A stretch of DNA of 54,533 bases from Brevibacterium linens ATCC 9172 (GTDB lineage Bacteria; Actinomycetota; Actinomycetes; Actinomycetales; Brevibacteriaceae). Positions 1 to 9,729 of the stretch are shown here, piece after piece. The first letter of the stretch is position 1. Each line of letters starts with the position of its first letter. The notes beneath the pieces are model-generated. The model was not told the DNA's origin. It saw only the letters and a list, made by a program, of their open reading frames with translations, and did not search any database. The position numbers and the translations under genes are program-made. The DNA is taken from the NCBI RefSeq assembly GCF_900169165.1, contig NZ_FXYY01000022.1:1-54533 (forward strand), given 5' to 3'.

Positions 1-78
1 ACGGGACCAGCGAGTCAACGTCTGGTGTTCTTCATCGGTGAGGATCAGTTCAGCTTTCGGACGACCGGTGCGAGGCAT
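1..78 (-). CDS. IS630-type transposase, N-terminal fragment (runs off the window)
   Basis: The first 26 codons of a gene on the minus strand start at ATG (76-78) and continue past the left edge. The peptide begins MPRTGRPKAELILTDEEHQ, which I recognise as the N-terminal helix-turn-helix start of IS630-family transposases (a Tc1/mariner-like DDE enzyme). The catalytic domain is outside the window. No terminal inverted repeat can be confirmed, because only about 130 bp separate the start from the next gene's 3' end. The family call rests on this short match and could be wrong at subfamily level. Confidence 0.6.
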   Translation of the reverse strand, partial: MPRTGRPKAELILTDEEHQTLTRWSR

Positions 79-207
79 ACTCCATTCTACAACTTCTTAC
101 ACGAATTTACGGCGCAGGACACTAGGCACTCGATGTCATAAATGTGCCCATTGCGACCAATTTCGACATACTTCCCGCTCCACTCCCCCGGGAGCGCCGA
201 CTGTGGA

Positions 208-1317
208 TCAGAGCAGTTCGTCGAGTCCGCGCTCACCGGCGAGGGACACGGCCTTCTTCACGTCCTGGGCGTGTGAGCGGGAGGTGATGAGCAGGACGTC
301 GTCGGTGTCGACGACGACGAGGTCATCGAGCCCGACGATGGCCACCGTCCGCGGTCCTTCGGAGAACACGACTCCCGAGGCATCGACCTCGAGCAGGTCG
401 GTGTTCCCGCCGATCGAGATCACTCCCCGCGGTTCCCCGGGAACCGGCTGGCGCAGCCTGGCCACCGAATCGAAGTCGCCGACGTCGTCCCAGCCGAAGT
501 CACCGGGGATGACGATGACACGACCGGCTGCGGCTGCCGGTTCGGCCACCACATAGTCGATGGCTCGCTTCTCCAGTCCGGGCCACACGGCACTGAGGAC
601 CTCGTCATGGTCTGGGGTGTCCCAGGCCTCGGCGATCCGGGCCAGCCCCGAATAGAGGGGCGGGTCCTCCTCGGCGAGGATGTCGAGCAGGGCGGAGGCC
701 TTGGCGATGAACATGCCCGCGTTCCAGCGGTAGCGGCCGGAGTTCACATACTGACGAGCCGTGCTCGCCTCCGGCTTCTCCGCGAATGCCAGCGCCCGCC
801 GGGCCGTGGGCGCCCCGTCGAGCCCGAGCAGGTCACCGGTCTCGATATAGCCGTAGGCCGTGGCGGGATTGCGGGGCATGATGCCGACCGTGACGATGTC
901 TCCGGTCTCCGCGGCGGCGACGGCCTGATCGATGACGAGCCGGAATTCGTCGACGTTCGTGATCGAATGATCGGCGGAGAACGATCCGACGATGGCCTCG
1001 GGATCCTCACGGGCGATGAGCATGGCGGCCAGACCGATGGCGGCAGCGGAATCCTTCGGGGAGGGTTCGGCGATGATCTGGCCGCGGGCGATTTGCGGCA
1101 GCTGCTCGGCGACCTGATCGAAGTGGCTCTCGCCTGTGACCACCCAGACTCTGTCGTCGCCGACGATCGGCGCGACGCGGTCCCAGGTGGCCTGGATGAG
1201 GCTGCGACCGAGGCCGAGGACATCGTGGAGGAACTTCGGCGTCGCCCGACGCGACAGCGGCCACAGGCGCGTTCCGGATCCGCCGGCGGGGATGATGGCG
1301 TGGAAGTGCGTGTTCAC
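208..1317 (-). CDS. manC: mannose-1-phosphate guanylyltransferase
   Basis: A 369-residue nucleotidyltransferase that makes GDP-mannose from mannose-1-phosphate and GTP in the cytoplasm, feeding mannosylated lipids, glycans and cell-envelope polymers. The N-terminus has the family signature GGSGTRLWPLSR (about residues 12-23), the sugar-nucleotide pyrophosphorylase P-loop equivalent, and later blocks such as FAEKPE and WNAGMF. The length fits the actinobacterial single-domain enzymes, which lack the fused isomerase half of long bacterial ManC proteins. It is transcribed away from the sdh operon, from a 345-bp shared upstream region. The ATG start is followed directly by the conserved first strand, so the start is secure. 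Confidence 0.93.
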   Translation of the reverse strand: MNTHFHAIIPAGGSGTRLWPLSRRATPKFLHDVLGLGRSLIQATWDRVAPIVGDDRVWVVTGESHFDQVAEQLPQIARGQIIAEPSPKDSAAAIGLAAMLIAREDPEAIVGSFSADHSITNVDEFRLVIDQAVAAAETGDIVTVGIMPRNPATAYGYIETGDLLGLDGAPTARRALAFAEKPEASTARQYVNSGRYRWNAGMFIAKASALLDILAEEDPPLYSGLARIAEAWDTPDHDEVLSAVWPGLEKRAIDYVVAEPAAAAGRVIVIPGDFGWDDVGDFDSVARLRQPVPGEPRGVISIGGNTDLLEVDASGVVFSEGPRTVAIVGLDDLVVVDTDDVLLITSRSHAQDVKKAVSLAGERGLDELL

Positions 1318-1662
1318 GATCTCAGTGTCTCAGAGTTCGGGCACACCTTCCCCGAGGTTGCCCGCCGTGTCGGATGAGCCGATCCCCAAGCGCCCGGTGG
1401 GGATCTCCCCACCTCAGGACCGCCTCGGCGAGGGTGTGCCCGTGTTCCCGGGCTGACCAGGTCAGAACGGGAACGAGACAATTTAGAGCACACGACTGTG
1501 ATGTAAATGAAATTCCGTGAGACGGTGAATCCCAGTTTTGAGGGAATTGCCAGGGTTGCGGTGTGATCCGGGACGCTCACCCGTGTCTCGACTGGCACGG
1601 AAGCGGTCTTCGGCGTAGTTTCTAGACGTACACACCCGAATTATCAAGATGGAGGATGCTCC
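1318..1662. promoter_or_regulatory. divergent manC/sdhC upstream region with an 18-bp perfect palindrome
   Basis: This 345-bp non-coding stretch separates two divergent units. It contains an uninterrupted palindrome, GGTGGGGATCTCCCCACC (1396-1413), about 80 bp upstream of the manC start, and a CCTCGGCGAGG-type element near 1422-1434 that recurs after the carboxypeptidase gene. The sdhC ribosome binding site GGAGG sits at 1651-1655. Whether the palindrome is an operator or a transcript hairpin cannot be decided from sequence alone. Confidence 0.45.
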
Positions 1663-2040
1663 GTGGCCAAAGCGTCTACGGGCACTCTGTACCGAGGAAA
1701 CGAAGGAATGTGGTCCTGGGTCGCGCATCGCGTCACAGGCGTCGGAATCTTCTTCTTCCTTCTGGTCCACGTGCTCGATACTGCCCTCGTCCGCGTCTCG
1801 CCCGAGGCCTACAACGCAGTGATCGGAACCTACAAGACACCGGTCATGGCATTCGGTGAGATCGCGCTCGTCGCCGCCATCGCATTCCATGCGTTCAACG
1901 GTCTGCGCGTCATTCTCGTCGATTTCTCGAAGAGTGGCCCGAAAAATCAGAAGAAGCTGTTCTGGGGAGTCATGGTTGTGTGGCTCATCATCATGATCGC
2001 CTTCATTCCCCGCCAGCTGATGCACACCTTCGGAGGCTGA
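1663..2040 (+). CDS. sdhC: succinate dehydrogenase cytochrome b556 subunit
   Basis: A 125-residue membrane anchor of complex II, which passes electrons from succinate to quinone. The start is GTG at 1663, fixed by GGAGG eight bases upstream. The protein has the SdhC motif AHRVTG (His22) and three hydrophobic helices. His76 in AFHAFNGLR is a plausible haem ligand by comparison with the family. It is the first gene of sdhCDAB and is followed by sdhD with a one-base gap. The arrangement of two separate membrane anchors ahead of the flavoprotein is the usual one in Actinobacteria. Confidence 0.95.
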   Translation: MAKASTGTLYRGNEGMWSWVAHRVTGVGIFFFLLVHVLDTALVRVSPEAYNAVIGTYKTPVMAFGEIALVAAIAFHAFNGLRVILVDFSKSGPKNQKKLFWGVMVVWLIIMIAFIPRQLMHTFGG

Positions 2041-2041
2041 C

Positions 2042-2491
2042 ATGAGCACAACATCCATTCCGGCTCCGCGGACCGGCTACTCCCGGCACAAGTCGACGCG
2101 CTCGAAGTTCGAGATGTTCGCATGGCTGTTCATGCGCATCTCCGGCGTCGTGCTCGTCATCCTCATCTTCGGCCACCTGTTCGTGAACCTGTGGGCCGGC
2201 GACGGCGTCCAGGCCATCGACTTCGGATTCGTCGCAGGCAAGTGGGCCAGCCCGTTCTGGCAGATCTGGGATCTGCTCATGCTGTGGCTGGCGATGCTGC
2301 ACGGCACCAACGGTCTGCGAACCATCATCATGGACTACTCCGAGAAGCCCGGCACACGCATGTCCCTGCAGGTGATCCTCTACATCGCCTCGGTCATCGT
2401 CATCGTGCTCGGCACGCTCGTCATCTTCACGTTCGATCCCTGCCCGGCCGGAGCGGACCCCTCGGTCCTGGCTGAGTTCTGCAAGGCCTAA
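2042..2491 (+). CDS. sdhD: succinate dehydrogenase hydrophobic membrane anchor subunit
   Basis: A 149-residue second membrane anchor of succinate dehydrogenase. It has three predicted transmembrane helices (about residues 26-50, 73-92 and 100-124), a histidine in FGHLFVNL (His45), and the family block LHGTNGLRTIIMDY (from His87). It starts one base after the sdhC stop and ends nine bases before sdhA, whose ribosome binding site AAAGGAGA lies in the gap. It acts with SdhC to bind quinone and haem and to hold SdhAB on the inner face of the membrane. Confidence 0.95.
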   Translation: MSTTSIPAPRTGYSRHKSTRSKFEMFAWLFMRISGVVLVILIFGHLFVNLWAGDGVQAIDFGFVAGKWASPFWQIWDLLMLWLAMLHGTNGLRTIIMDYSEKPGTRMSLQVILYIASVIVIVLGTLVIFTFDPCPAGADPSVLAEFCKA

Positions 2492-2500
2492 AGGAGAAAC

Positions 2501-4261
2501 ATGCAGGTACATCATTACGACGTCGTCATCGTCGGCGCCGGCGGCGCCGGCATGCGTGCGGCGATCGAGTCGGGCCAGCGCGCCCGCACCGCCGTTCTCA
2601 CGAAGCTCTACCCCACCCGTTCGCACACCGGTGCCGCCCAGGGCGGAATGTGCGCCGCACTGGCGAACGTGGAAGAGGACAACTGGGAATGGCACACCTT
2701 CGACACCGTCAAGGGCGGTGACTACCTGGTCGACCAGGACGCCGCCGAGGTGATGGCCAAGGAAGCCATCGACGCCGTCCTCGACCTCGAGAAGATGGGG
2801 CTGCCGTTCAACCGCACCCCCGAAGGCAAGATCGACCAGCGTCGCTTCGGCGGACACACCCGCGACCACGGCAAGTCCGCCGTGCGCCGCTCCTGCTACG
2901 CCGCAGACCGCACCGGTCATATGATCCTCCAGACCCTGTACCAACAGTGCGTCAAGCACGGCGTGGAGTTCTACAACGAGTTCTACGTCCTCGACCTCCT
3001 CATGACCGAGGTCGACGGGGTCAAGCGCCCGGCCGGAGTCGTGTCCTACGAACTGGCCACCGGCGAGATCCACGTCTTCCAGGCCAAGTCGGTCGTCTTC
3101 GCCACCGGCGGTGTCGGCAAGGTCTTCAAGACCACCTCGAACGCGCACACCCTGACCGGTGACGGCATGGCCGTGACCTACAACCGCGGGATCCCGCTGG
3201 AGGACATGGAGTTCTTCCAGTTCCACCCCACAGGTCTCGCCGGCCTGGGCATCCTGCTCTCCGAGGCGGCACGTGGTGAGGGCGGCATCCTCCGCAACTC
3301 CGAGGGTGAGCGCTTCATGGAGCGCTACGCCCCGACGATCAAGGACCTCGCTCCGCGTGACATCGTGGCCCGTTCGATGGCCAACGAGGTGCGGGAGGGC
3401 CGCGGCTGCGGACCGAATAAGGACTACGTCCTGCTCGACCTCACCCACCTCGAGCCCTCGCATATCGACGAAAAGCTGCCCGACATCACCGAGTTCGCTC
3501 GCACCTACCTCGGTGTGGAGCCCTACACGGAACCGGTGCCGGTCTTCCCGACCGCGCACTACGCGATGGGCGGCATCCCGACGAACGTCGAAGCCGAAGT
3601 GCTCGCCGACAACGACACCGTCATCCCCGGCCTCTACGCCGCCGGTGAGTGTGCCTGCGTGTCCGTGCACGGTTCGAACCGTCTGGGCACGAACTCGCTG
3701 CTCGACATCAACGTCTTCGGCAAGCGCGCCGGCATCGCCGCCGCGGAATACGCGCAGACCGCCGAGTTCGTCGAGCTGCCCGAGAGCCCGGAGACCGAAG
3801 TCGTCGAGATGCTCGAGAAGATGCGCACCTCGGACGGCACCGAGCGCATCGCGGCGATCCGCAAGGACCTGCAGGACATCATGGACGCCAACGTCCAGGT
3901 GTTCCGCACCGACGAGACGCTGCGTGAGGCTCTCGACGAGATCGCCAAGCTGCGCGAGCGCTACAACAACGTGGGCATCCAGGACCGCGGCAAGCGCTAC
4001 AACCTCGATCTGCTCGAGGCCGTCGAGCTCGGCTTCCTGCTCGAGCTCGCCGAGGTCATCTCTGTCGCCGCCATCCACCGCAAGGAATCGCGTGGAGGAC
4101 ACTTCCGCGAGGACTTCCCGGATCGTGACGACGAGAAGTTCATGCACCACACGATGACCTACCTCGATCCCGAAGCGGAGACCGACGGCATCAAGGGCAT
4201 GCGTCTGGAGACGAAGCCCGTCATCGTCACCCGTTACCAGCCGATGGAGCGTAAGTACTGA
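2501..4261 (+). CDS. sdhA: succinate dehydrogenase flavoprotein subunit
   Basis: A 586-residue FAD subunit that oxidises succinate to fumarate in the TCA cycle. It has the dinucleotide-binding motif [10 protein letters not shown] (residues 11-20) and SHTGAAQGG (41-49), in which the His carries covalent FAD in this family. Also visible are the substrate region [12 protein letters not shown], the motif FQFHPTGL, and [13 protein letters not shown] near the C-terminal third. The length is normal for SdhA. The stop overlaps the sdhB start (TGATG), indicating translational coupling. A 715-codon open frame on the opposite strand is a GC-rich shadow of this gene. Confidence 0.97.
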   Translation: MQVHHYDVVIVGAGGAGMRAAIESGQRARTAVLTKLYPTRSHTGAAQGGMCAALANVEEDNWEWHTFDTVKGGDYLVDQDAAEVMAKEAIDAVLDLEKMGLPFNRTPEGKIDQRRFGGHTRDHGKSAVRRSCYAADRTGHMILQTLYQQCVKHGVEFYNEFYVLDLLMTEVDGVKRPAGVVSYELATGEIHVFQAKSVVFATGGVGKVFKTTSNAHTLTGDGMAVTYNRGIPLEDMEFFQFHPTGLAGLGILLSEAARGEGGILRNSEGERFMERYAPTIKDLAPRDIVARSMANEVREGRGCGPNKDYVLLDLTHLEPSHIDEKLPDITEFARTYLGVEPYTEPVPVFPTAHYAMGGIPTNVEAEVLADNDTVIPGLYAAGECACVSVHGSNRLGTNSLLDINVFGKRAGIAAAEYAQTAEFVELPESPETEVVEMLEKMRTSDGTERIAAIRKDLQDIMDANVQVFRTDETLREALDEIAKLRERYNNVGIQDRGKRYNLDLLEAVELGFLLELAEVISVAAIHRKESRGGHFREDFPDRDDEKFMHHTMTYLDPEAETDGIKGMRLETKPVIVTRYQPMERKY

Positions 4262-5049
4262 TGAGCACCGATACCACCCCAGAGCCAGCGTCGAAGATCG
4301 ACCTGCCGACCCACGTGTCGGGCGAAGGCGGAACCATTCCTTCCTTCGACTGCACCTTCCGGATCGCCCGCTTCGACCCCGAGGTCGATTCGGAACCGCA
4401 CTGGGAGGAATACAACGTCACGATGTACGGCACCGACCGAGTGCTGGATGCCCTCCACAAGATCAAGTGGGAGATCGACGGTTCGCTGTCCTTCCGCCGG
4501 TCCTGCGCCCACGGCGTCTGCGGTTCCGATGCGATGCGCATCAACGGCCGCAACCGCCTGGCCTGCAAGACGCTGCTCAAGGACCTCGACACGTCCAAGC
4601 CGATCACCGTCGAGGCGATCAAGGGTCTTCCGCTCGAGAAGGACATGATCGTCGACATGGAGCCCTTCTTCCAGTCGTACCGCGAGGTCATGCCGTTCCT
4701 CGTCACCTCGGGACACGAGCCCACGCGTGAGCGTCTGCAGTCGGCCGAACAGCGTGAGGCCTTCGACGACACCACGAAGTGCATCCTCTGTGCAGCCTGC
4801 ACCTCGTCGTGCCCCGTGTTCTGGACCGACGGCCAGTACTTCGGTCCCGCCGCGATCGTCAATGCGCATCGTTTCATCTTCGATTCGCGTGACGAAGGCG
4901 GAGACATGCGCCTCGAGGTCCTCAACGACAAGGAAGGCGTGTGGCGCTGCCGCACCACCTTCAACTGCACCGAGGCCTGCCCGCGCGGCATCGAGATCAC
5001 CAAGGCCATCGCCGAGGTGAAGCAGGCGATCCTGCAGCGCGCGTTCTGA
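4261..5049 (+). CDS. sdhB: succinate dehydrogenase iron-sulfur subunit
   Basis: A 262-residue electron-transfer subunit. The [2Fe-2S] site is CAHGVCGSD (Cys82, Cys87, Asp90) plus Cys102; the Asp in the third ligand position also occurs in the Escherichia coli enzyme. The [4Fe-4S] and [3Fe-4S] clusters use CILCAACTSSCP (Cys174-Cys184), Cys230, and CTEACP (Cys236, Cys240). It is the last gene of the operon and is followed 25 bp later by a strong intrinsic terminator. Confidence 0.96.
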   Translation: MSTDTTPEPASKIDLPTHVSGEGGTIPSFDCTFRIARFDPEVDSEPHWEEYNVTMYGTDRVLDALHKIKWEIDGSLSFRRSCAHGVCGSDAMRINGRNRLACKTLLKDLDTSKPITVEAIKGLPLEKDMIVDMEPFFQSYREVMPFLVTSGHEPTRERLQSAEQREAFDDTTKCILCAACTSSCPVFWTDGQYFGPAAIVNAHRFIFDSRDEGGDMRLEVLNDKEGVWRCRTTFNCTEACPRGIEITKAIAEVKQAILQRAF

Positions 5050-5074
5050 TCGCGTAAGCGCAAGTCAGACCGCA

Positions 5075-5107
5075 GCGGCCCCGCACCACACGGTGCGGGG
5101 CCGCTTT
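5075..5107 (+). terminator. intrinsic terminator of the sdhCDAB operon
   Basis: A perfect 13-bp GC-rich stem (GCGGCCCCGCACC paired with GGTGCGGGGCCGC) with a four-base ACAC loop is followed by TTT. It lies 26 bp after the sdhB stop. Confidence 0.9.
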
Positions 5108-5219
5108 CGTCTGCGTCCCTTCTGAGCGGGTTGGCGGCCGTCTAGCGGGACCTCCTCGGTGGGATCGGGCCGCCTCGGTGGTGGGAACAACTTCCTCAAA
5201 TACACGGTTGAAGTCAGAC

Positions 5220-5330
5220 AGCACTGATTTGAACATGTGCTATTGGACTTCAACTATGCATTTGCGGAGGTGGCCCAGTCGAGGGTGGATAGGCCACATT
5301 TGAACGTGGGCTATCCGCTTCAGACTGGGC
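5220..5330. repeat. nested inverted repeat and tandem 16-bp repeat upstream of the carboxypeptidase gene
   Basis: GCCCAGTC (5273-5280) pairs with GACTGGGC (5323-5330), and inside it GGATAGGCCAC (5287-5297) pairs with GTGGGCTATCC (5306-5316) with one mismatch, giving a long two-part hairpin. TTTGAACATGTGCTAT (5228-5243) and TTTGAACGTGGGCTAT (5299-5314) are near-identical direct copies 71 bp apart, the second lying in the hairpin loop. It sits 95-200 bp upstream of the next start. The function is unknown; a regulator site or a transcript structure are both possible. Confidence 0.45.
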
Positions 5331-5424
5331 TGCCGGCGGACGCTCGCTTCTCGTGTGGGCCGCCTCGAAGAGGGTGAGGGAATCCTGAGGACGAGCTGCC
5401 TGCGGCGAAAGTAGACTGGGGCGC

Positions 5425-6651
5425 ATGCGTTTCACCCGCTCGACTGCTTCCTCACCGCGTGCCGCGCTCCTGCGTGTCCTCGGCTTCGCTGCCGCACTGC
5501 TCGTGCTCGCGGCCCAGCTCGTCCACTCCCCCGCCCCCGCGCAGGCGGTGGCCCAGCCGGCGGAGTCGACAGCACCGGCGTATGTCAGTCCCGACGACCT
5601 CGGTGACGGTGCGAAGCCGCCGAAGCCGACGGGCACGTCCTGGCTTGTCGGCGACCTCGACTCCGGGGAGCTGCATGTGGCGAAGAATGTGGAGAAGCGG
5701 CACGCTCCGGCGTCGACGATCAAACTGCTCACGGCTCTCGCGCTCGTCGACGGGTTCGACGACAAGAAGAAGAAGGTGACCGCCGAGTTCGAGGACATGG
5801 AAGTCGATGGGACGAAGGTCGGTCTCATGCAGACGAACAAATACTCCATCGACCTGCTCTTCCATGCGATGCTCATGTCGAGCGCCAATGATGCGGCGAA
5901 TGCTCTGGGTCGTGCAGCCGGCGGGCAGTACAAAGCCGTGGACCTGATGAACGAGAAGGCTGCCGAGCTGGGCATGTCGAATACGCAGGCGAAGAACACC
6001 TCGGGACTCGACGCAAAGGGCCAGTACACGACCGCCGAGGACCTCATGAAGCTCGCATGGGCGGTGTGCGAAGACGACTACCTCATGAAAGTCATCGGCA
6101 CAGAGACTTATCAATTCCCGGGCGGGACGAACCCGGAGACGAAAGAGAAGTTCAAAGGCTACGAGATCCAGAACCACACGAAGATCGTCGGCCAGGTCGA
6201 CGGCGGGCTGGGTCTGAAGAACGGGTTCACCCGGGCCGCGAAGGGTTCGTATGTGGCCGTGGCCGAGCGTGACGGACACCGTGTGGTCGCGACGATGCTC
6301 GGCATCGACAACAACTCGCGTCAGGCCGCCGTCGACCTGCTCGAATGGGATTTCGCCCAGACCGACCCGAAATCGCTGCAGACCGTTCCCGTCGGGGTTC
6401 AGGCCACCGCCGAGGCGGTCCCCACCGCCACCGGCAGCTCGAGTGATGCCGGTGGCGCGGATTCGGATGCGAGCGGTGCGGCGGAGTCCAAAGTGACGGA
6501 TGAGTCGGAGCCGTCGATGGCCGCCCAGACCCTCGGTGCGGCACTGGACAACCCCCTCGCGCTCGGCCTCCTGGCCGGTGGAGTGGTCCTCTTTGTCCTC
6601 ACCGTGGTGCTGTGGGCACGTCTGCGGGCGCGCATGCAGGGGCGACGATAA
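5425..6651 (+). CDS. D-alanyl-D-alanine carboxypeptidase (penicillin-binding protein, S11 family)
   Basis: A 408-residue secreted, membrane-anchored enzyme that trims the terminal D-Ala from peptidoglycan stem peptides. It has an N-terminal signal segment (about residues 13-42), the active-site serine motif STIK (Ser97, Lys100), SAN (Ser153-Asn155), and KNG (264-266) in place of the more common KTG. A Ser/Ala/Asp-rich linker (about 325-365) and one C-terminal transmembrane helix (about 373-398) with a basic tail follow. That layout matches actinobacterial DacA/DacC proteins. The KNG variant is seen in some family members, so I do not read it as inactivation. Confidence 0.92.
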   Translation: MRFTRSTASSPRAALLRVLGFAAALLVLAAQLVHSPAPAQAVAQPAESTAPAYVSPDDLGDGAKPPKPTGTSWLVGDLDSGELHVAKNVEKRHAPASTIKLLTALALVDGFDDKKKKVTAEFEDMEVDGTKVGLMQTNKYSIDLLFHAMLMSSANDAANALGRAAGGQYKAVDLMNEKAAELGMSNTQAKNTSGLDAKGQYTTAEDLMKLAWAVCEDDYLMKVIGTETYQFPGGTNPETKEKFKGYEIQNHTKIVGQVDGGLGLKNGFTRAAKGSYVAVAERDGHRVVATMLGIDNNSRQAAVDLLEWDFAQTDPKSLQTVPVGVQATAEAVPTATGSSSDAGGADSDASGAAESKVTDESEPSMAAQTLGAALDNPLALGLLAGGVVLFVLTVVLWARLRARMQGRR

Positions 6652-7012
6652 GGATATTTCGCGCCGCCTCGGCGAGGATTTCGGAAATCCGGGGCGCCGC
6701 CTCGGCGAGGTTTTCGTTGTCCTGATTCGTCGACTCTGCGCTCAGGTGGACAATCCGAGCTTGGGCGCGCTATGCTGTTTCTTTACGTTCGAAGTTGTCC
6801 GCATTCATCGAACCGATCGTTGCGTTGCTCCTGACGACAAGCTTTTGAGGTCGTAGGCCCCGATCACGGTTCGACTTTGCAGATGAATGTGCCGGACACT
6901 GTGTCTCTTCGACTCGCAGATCCCCATGGCGACCACCCAATCGCCGACTTGAGAACCTGAAGAATAGCGCGCGTCGTTGCCTGCTATTCACAATTGAAGA
7001 AAGGAGGGAACC
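6652..7012 (+). terminator. tandem GCGCCGCCTCGGCGAGG elements, then 300 bp without a recognised gene
   Basis: Ten bases after the carboxypeptidase stop, the 17-mer GCGCCGCCTCGGCGAGG occurs twice (6661-6677 and 6694-6710). Each copy contains the palindrome CCTCGGCGAGG; the second is followed by TTTTCG, and between them GATTTCGGAAATC is another small dyad. This could be a two-part terminator. The rest of the interval up to the ribosome binding site at about 7001-7008 is less GC-rich, and I see no gene in it. Confidence 0.45.
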
Positions 7013-7183
7013 ATGTCTGAGTTCCCACAGTGGGTCCAGCGCGGACTCGCACACGCAGGAATGATCGATCCCCAGATCAGCCGACGGGCTCCTGGTGAGA
7101 TCACGATCGAGGATGCGACCGGCCGCGTTGTGCTGTTCACCGGCACTTCGCTGCGTGAGATCACGCCGATGGCCGCCGCCTGA
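7013..7183 (+). CDS. 56-residue hypothetical protein
   Basis: A short open frame starts at ATG with a textbook ribosome binding site (AAAGGAGG, five bases upstream) and encodes MSEFPQWVQRGLAHAGMIDP and 36 further residues, ending in ITPMAAA. Codon use is typical of the neighbours, with G/C in nearly all third positions. I do not recognise a family. A strong hairpin follows 70 bp downstream. Unlinked in function to its neighbours as far as I can see. Confidence 0.6.
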   Translation: MSEFPQWVQRGLAHAGMIDPQISRRAPGEITIEDATGRVVLFTGTSLREITPMAAA

Positions 7184-7254
7184 CCTCCAACGAGGTCACC
7201 CTGATCTGCAGGGATCAGCACGGCCTATCAGGGCCTGATCCGGACTGATTGAGT

Positions 7255-7298
7255 AGACGCCCACTTGCTGCCGGGTTTTACGCAGCGGGTGGGCGTCT
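7255..7298 (+). terminator. long hairpin after the 56-residue gene
   Basis: AGACGCCCACTTGCTGC pairs with GCAGCGGGTGGGCGTCT (17 bp, with two G-U pairs if transcribed rightward) around a ten-base loop. No T-run follows, so it could be a bidirectional terminator for this gene and for the convergent molybdoenzyme gene ending at 7390, or an mRNA-stabilising stem. Confidence 0.5.
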
Positions 7299-7389
7299 GC
7301 CATTCACCCGGGAGTCGTCCGGGCCCGGCGACGGGCGACAGAGACACGGCGCTCGATCAGACCTGCAGATCCGTCGGCTCGAGCGCGTT

Positions 7390-9729
7390 TCACGCCTGTG
7401 CGTCGACGAGACTGTGCACCTCTGCGGGCTCCTCGTCATCGGCGCGTGGCTCGAACCGCACCATGACGGCTTTGAACCCCGGAGTGTTCGATTCTCTGGC
7501 CACGAGGTCCCGATGAACCAGAGCGTTCGCCTCCGGATAGTAGGCAGCGACACAGCCGCGCGCCGTCGGATAGGCAACCATCCGGAATTTCTCCGCCCGT
7601 CGCTCCTCCCCGTTGAAGACCGAGACGACATCGACGAGCTGGCCGTCGTCGACACCGGCGGGGCCGAGGTCGGCAGGATTGATGAGAATCACCCGGCGCC
7701 CGCCCGAGATGCCCCGGTACCGATCGTCGAGCCCGTAGAACGTCGTGTTGTACTGGTCATGTGAGCGCATGGTCTGCAGAACGAAGTGGCCCTCCGGCGG
7801 CGGCAGATACTCGAGTTCGCGCGTGCTGAACTGCGCTCGTCCTTCGGCTGTCGCGAAGGTGCGGTTAGGCAGAACGAAGCCGTACCTGTCCCGCACTCGC
7901 CGGTTGAAATCCTCGGCGCCTTCCACGACCTGCGAGATACGGTCACGGATGACGTCATAGTCGTCGGCCATCGCCTTCCAGTCGATGACGTGGTCGGGTC
8001 CGAAGACCGCCTCGGCCATCCGGGCGAGCAGCACCGGTTCGGCCAGGAGGTGGTCGGAGACCGGTTCGAGCCGCCCCTGGGTGCGACTGACGACCGACAT
8101 CGACTTCTCGACCGAGAGGAACTGCGCTCCCCCGGGGTGCTTGTCATCCTTGTCGGTGCGTCCGAGCGTGGGGAGGATGATCGATGTCTTTCCGTGGACG
8201 ACATGCGAGCGGTTGGGCTTGGTCGAGATGTGCACGGTGAGGCCGGTGCGTTTGAGTCCGGCCTCCATGGCGGCGGTATCCGAGTTGGCCATGGCCAGGT
8301 TCCCGCCCAAGGACACGAACACGTCGACGTCGCCTCGCTCCATCGCGTGCATCGCCTCTGTCGAGTCGTACCCGTACTGTAGTGGTGACGTGATTCCGAA
8401 TTCGTCGTCGAGGCGCTGGAGGAAGTCCTCCTGCGGCTTCTCCCAGATCCCGAAGGTGCGGTCGCCCTGGACATTCGAGTGCCCGCGCACCGGACAGGCC
8501 CCGGCCCCAGGCTTTCCGAAGTTGCCCTGAAGGAGGAGCAGGTTGATGATCTCCTTGATGGTATCGACCGAATGTGGCTGCTGCGTGATGCCCAGAGCCC
8601 AGCAGAAGATCGTCGCCCGGGAACTCGCCAACAGTTCCGCGACGTGCTCGATCTCGGCCCGCTCGAGGCCGGTGGCCAGTTCAGTCTCTGCCCAGTTGAG
8701 CTCCTGCCTGGCTTCCGCATAGGCGGTGAAGCCGTCGGTGGAGGATTCGATGAACTCCCGGTCGACGACCGTTCCCGGGGCCTCTGCCTCTTTCTTCAGC
8801 AGCAGATGCCCGAGCGCCTGGAAGAGTGCCTGGTCACCGCCGACCCGGATCTGCAGGAACTCGTCACTCGTCCGTTCTCCATCGGCCAACACACCTTTGG
8901 GAGTCTGCGGATCTTTGAAACGGAGCAGTCCCGCCTCGGGCAGCGGATTGACCGCGATCACTTTCCCGCCGTTGCGGCGGCACTCCGCCAGGGACCCAAG
9001 CATGCGCGGATGGTTCGTCCCCGGATTCTGGCCGACGACGAAGATGAGTTCGGCCGTCTCGATGTCCTCGAGGGACACTGTTCCCTTGCCGATGCCGATC
9101 GTCGGAGACAACGCAGTCCCTGAGGATTCGTGGCACATGTTCGAACAGTCGGGAAGATTGTTCTTGCCCAGGCTGCGTGCGAACAGCTGGTAGAGAAATG
9201 CCGTCTCATTCGGGGTCCGACCGGAGGTGTAGAAGACCGACCGGTCAGGGTCGGTGGCGCGGATGTGGTCGGCAATGGTTTCGAACGCCTCGGCCCAGGA
9301 GATCGGCGAATAGTGCGACTCGCCTTCGCGGATGATCATCGGATGAGTGATGCGACCGGATTGGCCGAGCCAGTACTCCGTCTTCTCTTCGAGTACGGAG
9401 ATCGGGTGCTGTTCCCACCAGCCGGGTGTCGCCACGCGGGTCGTGTTCTCCTCGGCGAGAGCCTTCGCGCCGTTTTCGCAGAATTCGATCGTCTTCCGGT
9501 CCTCGGTGATCGACTCCGGCCACGCGCATCCGGGGCAGTCGACGCCGTCGGGTTAGTTGACCCGGAACATCGACCGTACGGTCCGGCTCGCGCCGCCTTG
9601 TCTGAGTCCGCGTTCGAAAGCCACTTCGCCGGCTTTGAGTCCGGCTGCCGCAGTCTTCGGTTCGCTGATGACGAGGTCGTTCTCGTCGATATCATCGAAT
9701 TCGACTCGACGTCCACGCACGTTCGACAC
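7390..9729 (-). pseudogene. FdhF-like molybdopterin oxidoreductase with one internal TAA
   Basis: Translation from GTG (9727-9729, ribosome binding site AGAGGTGA) gives about 779 codons of a formate-dehydrogenase-like molybdoenzyme alpha subunit. It is broken once by TAA at 9553-9555 (codon 59). The frame is intact on both sides: upstream SEPKTAAAGLKAGEVAFERG, then ...FRVN-stop-PDGVDCPGCAWPE. The family has NQPDG here, so a single CAA to TAA change explains it. The lost N-terminal part carries the first Fe-S cysteines (DCPGC, EFCENG), which follow the stop directly. Reinitiation at GTG 9435 would give a 681-residue protein lacking all of them. Everything downstream (molybdopterin-binding and C-terminal domains, ending in EVHSLVDAQA) is intact, so this is a recent mutation, a suppressed stop, or a sequencing error. 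Confidence 0.85.

Noticed and set aside
2003..4150. A 715-codon open frame opposite sdhA
   Set aside because: It is the mirror of the flavoprotein gene's codon pattern in GC-rich DNA and has no recognisable domain or ribosome binding site.
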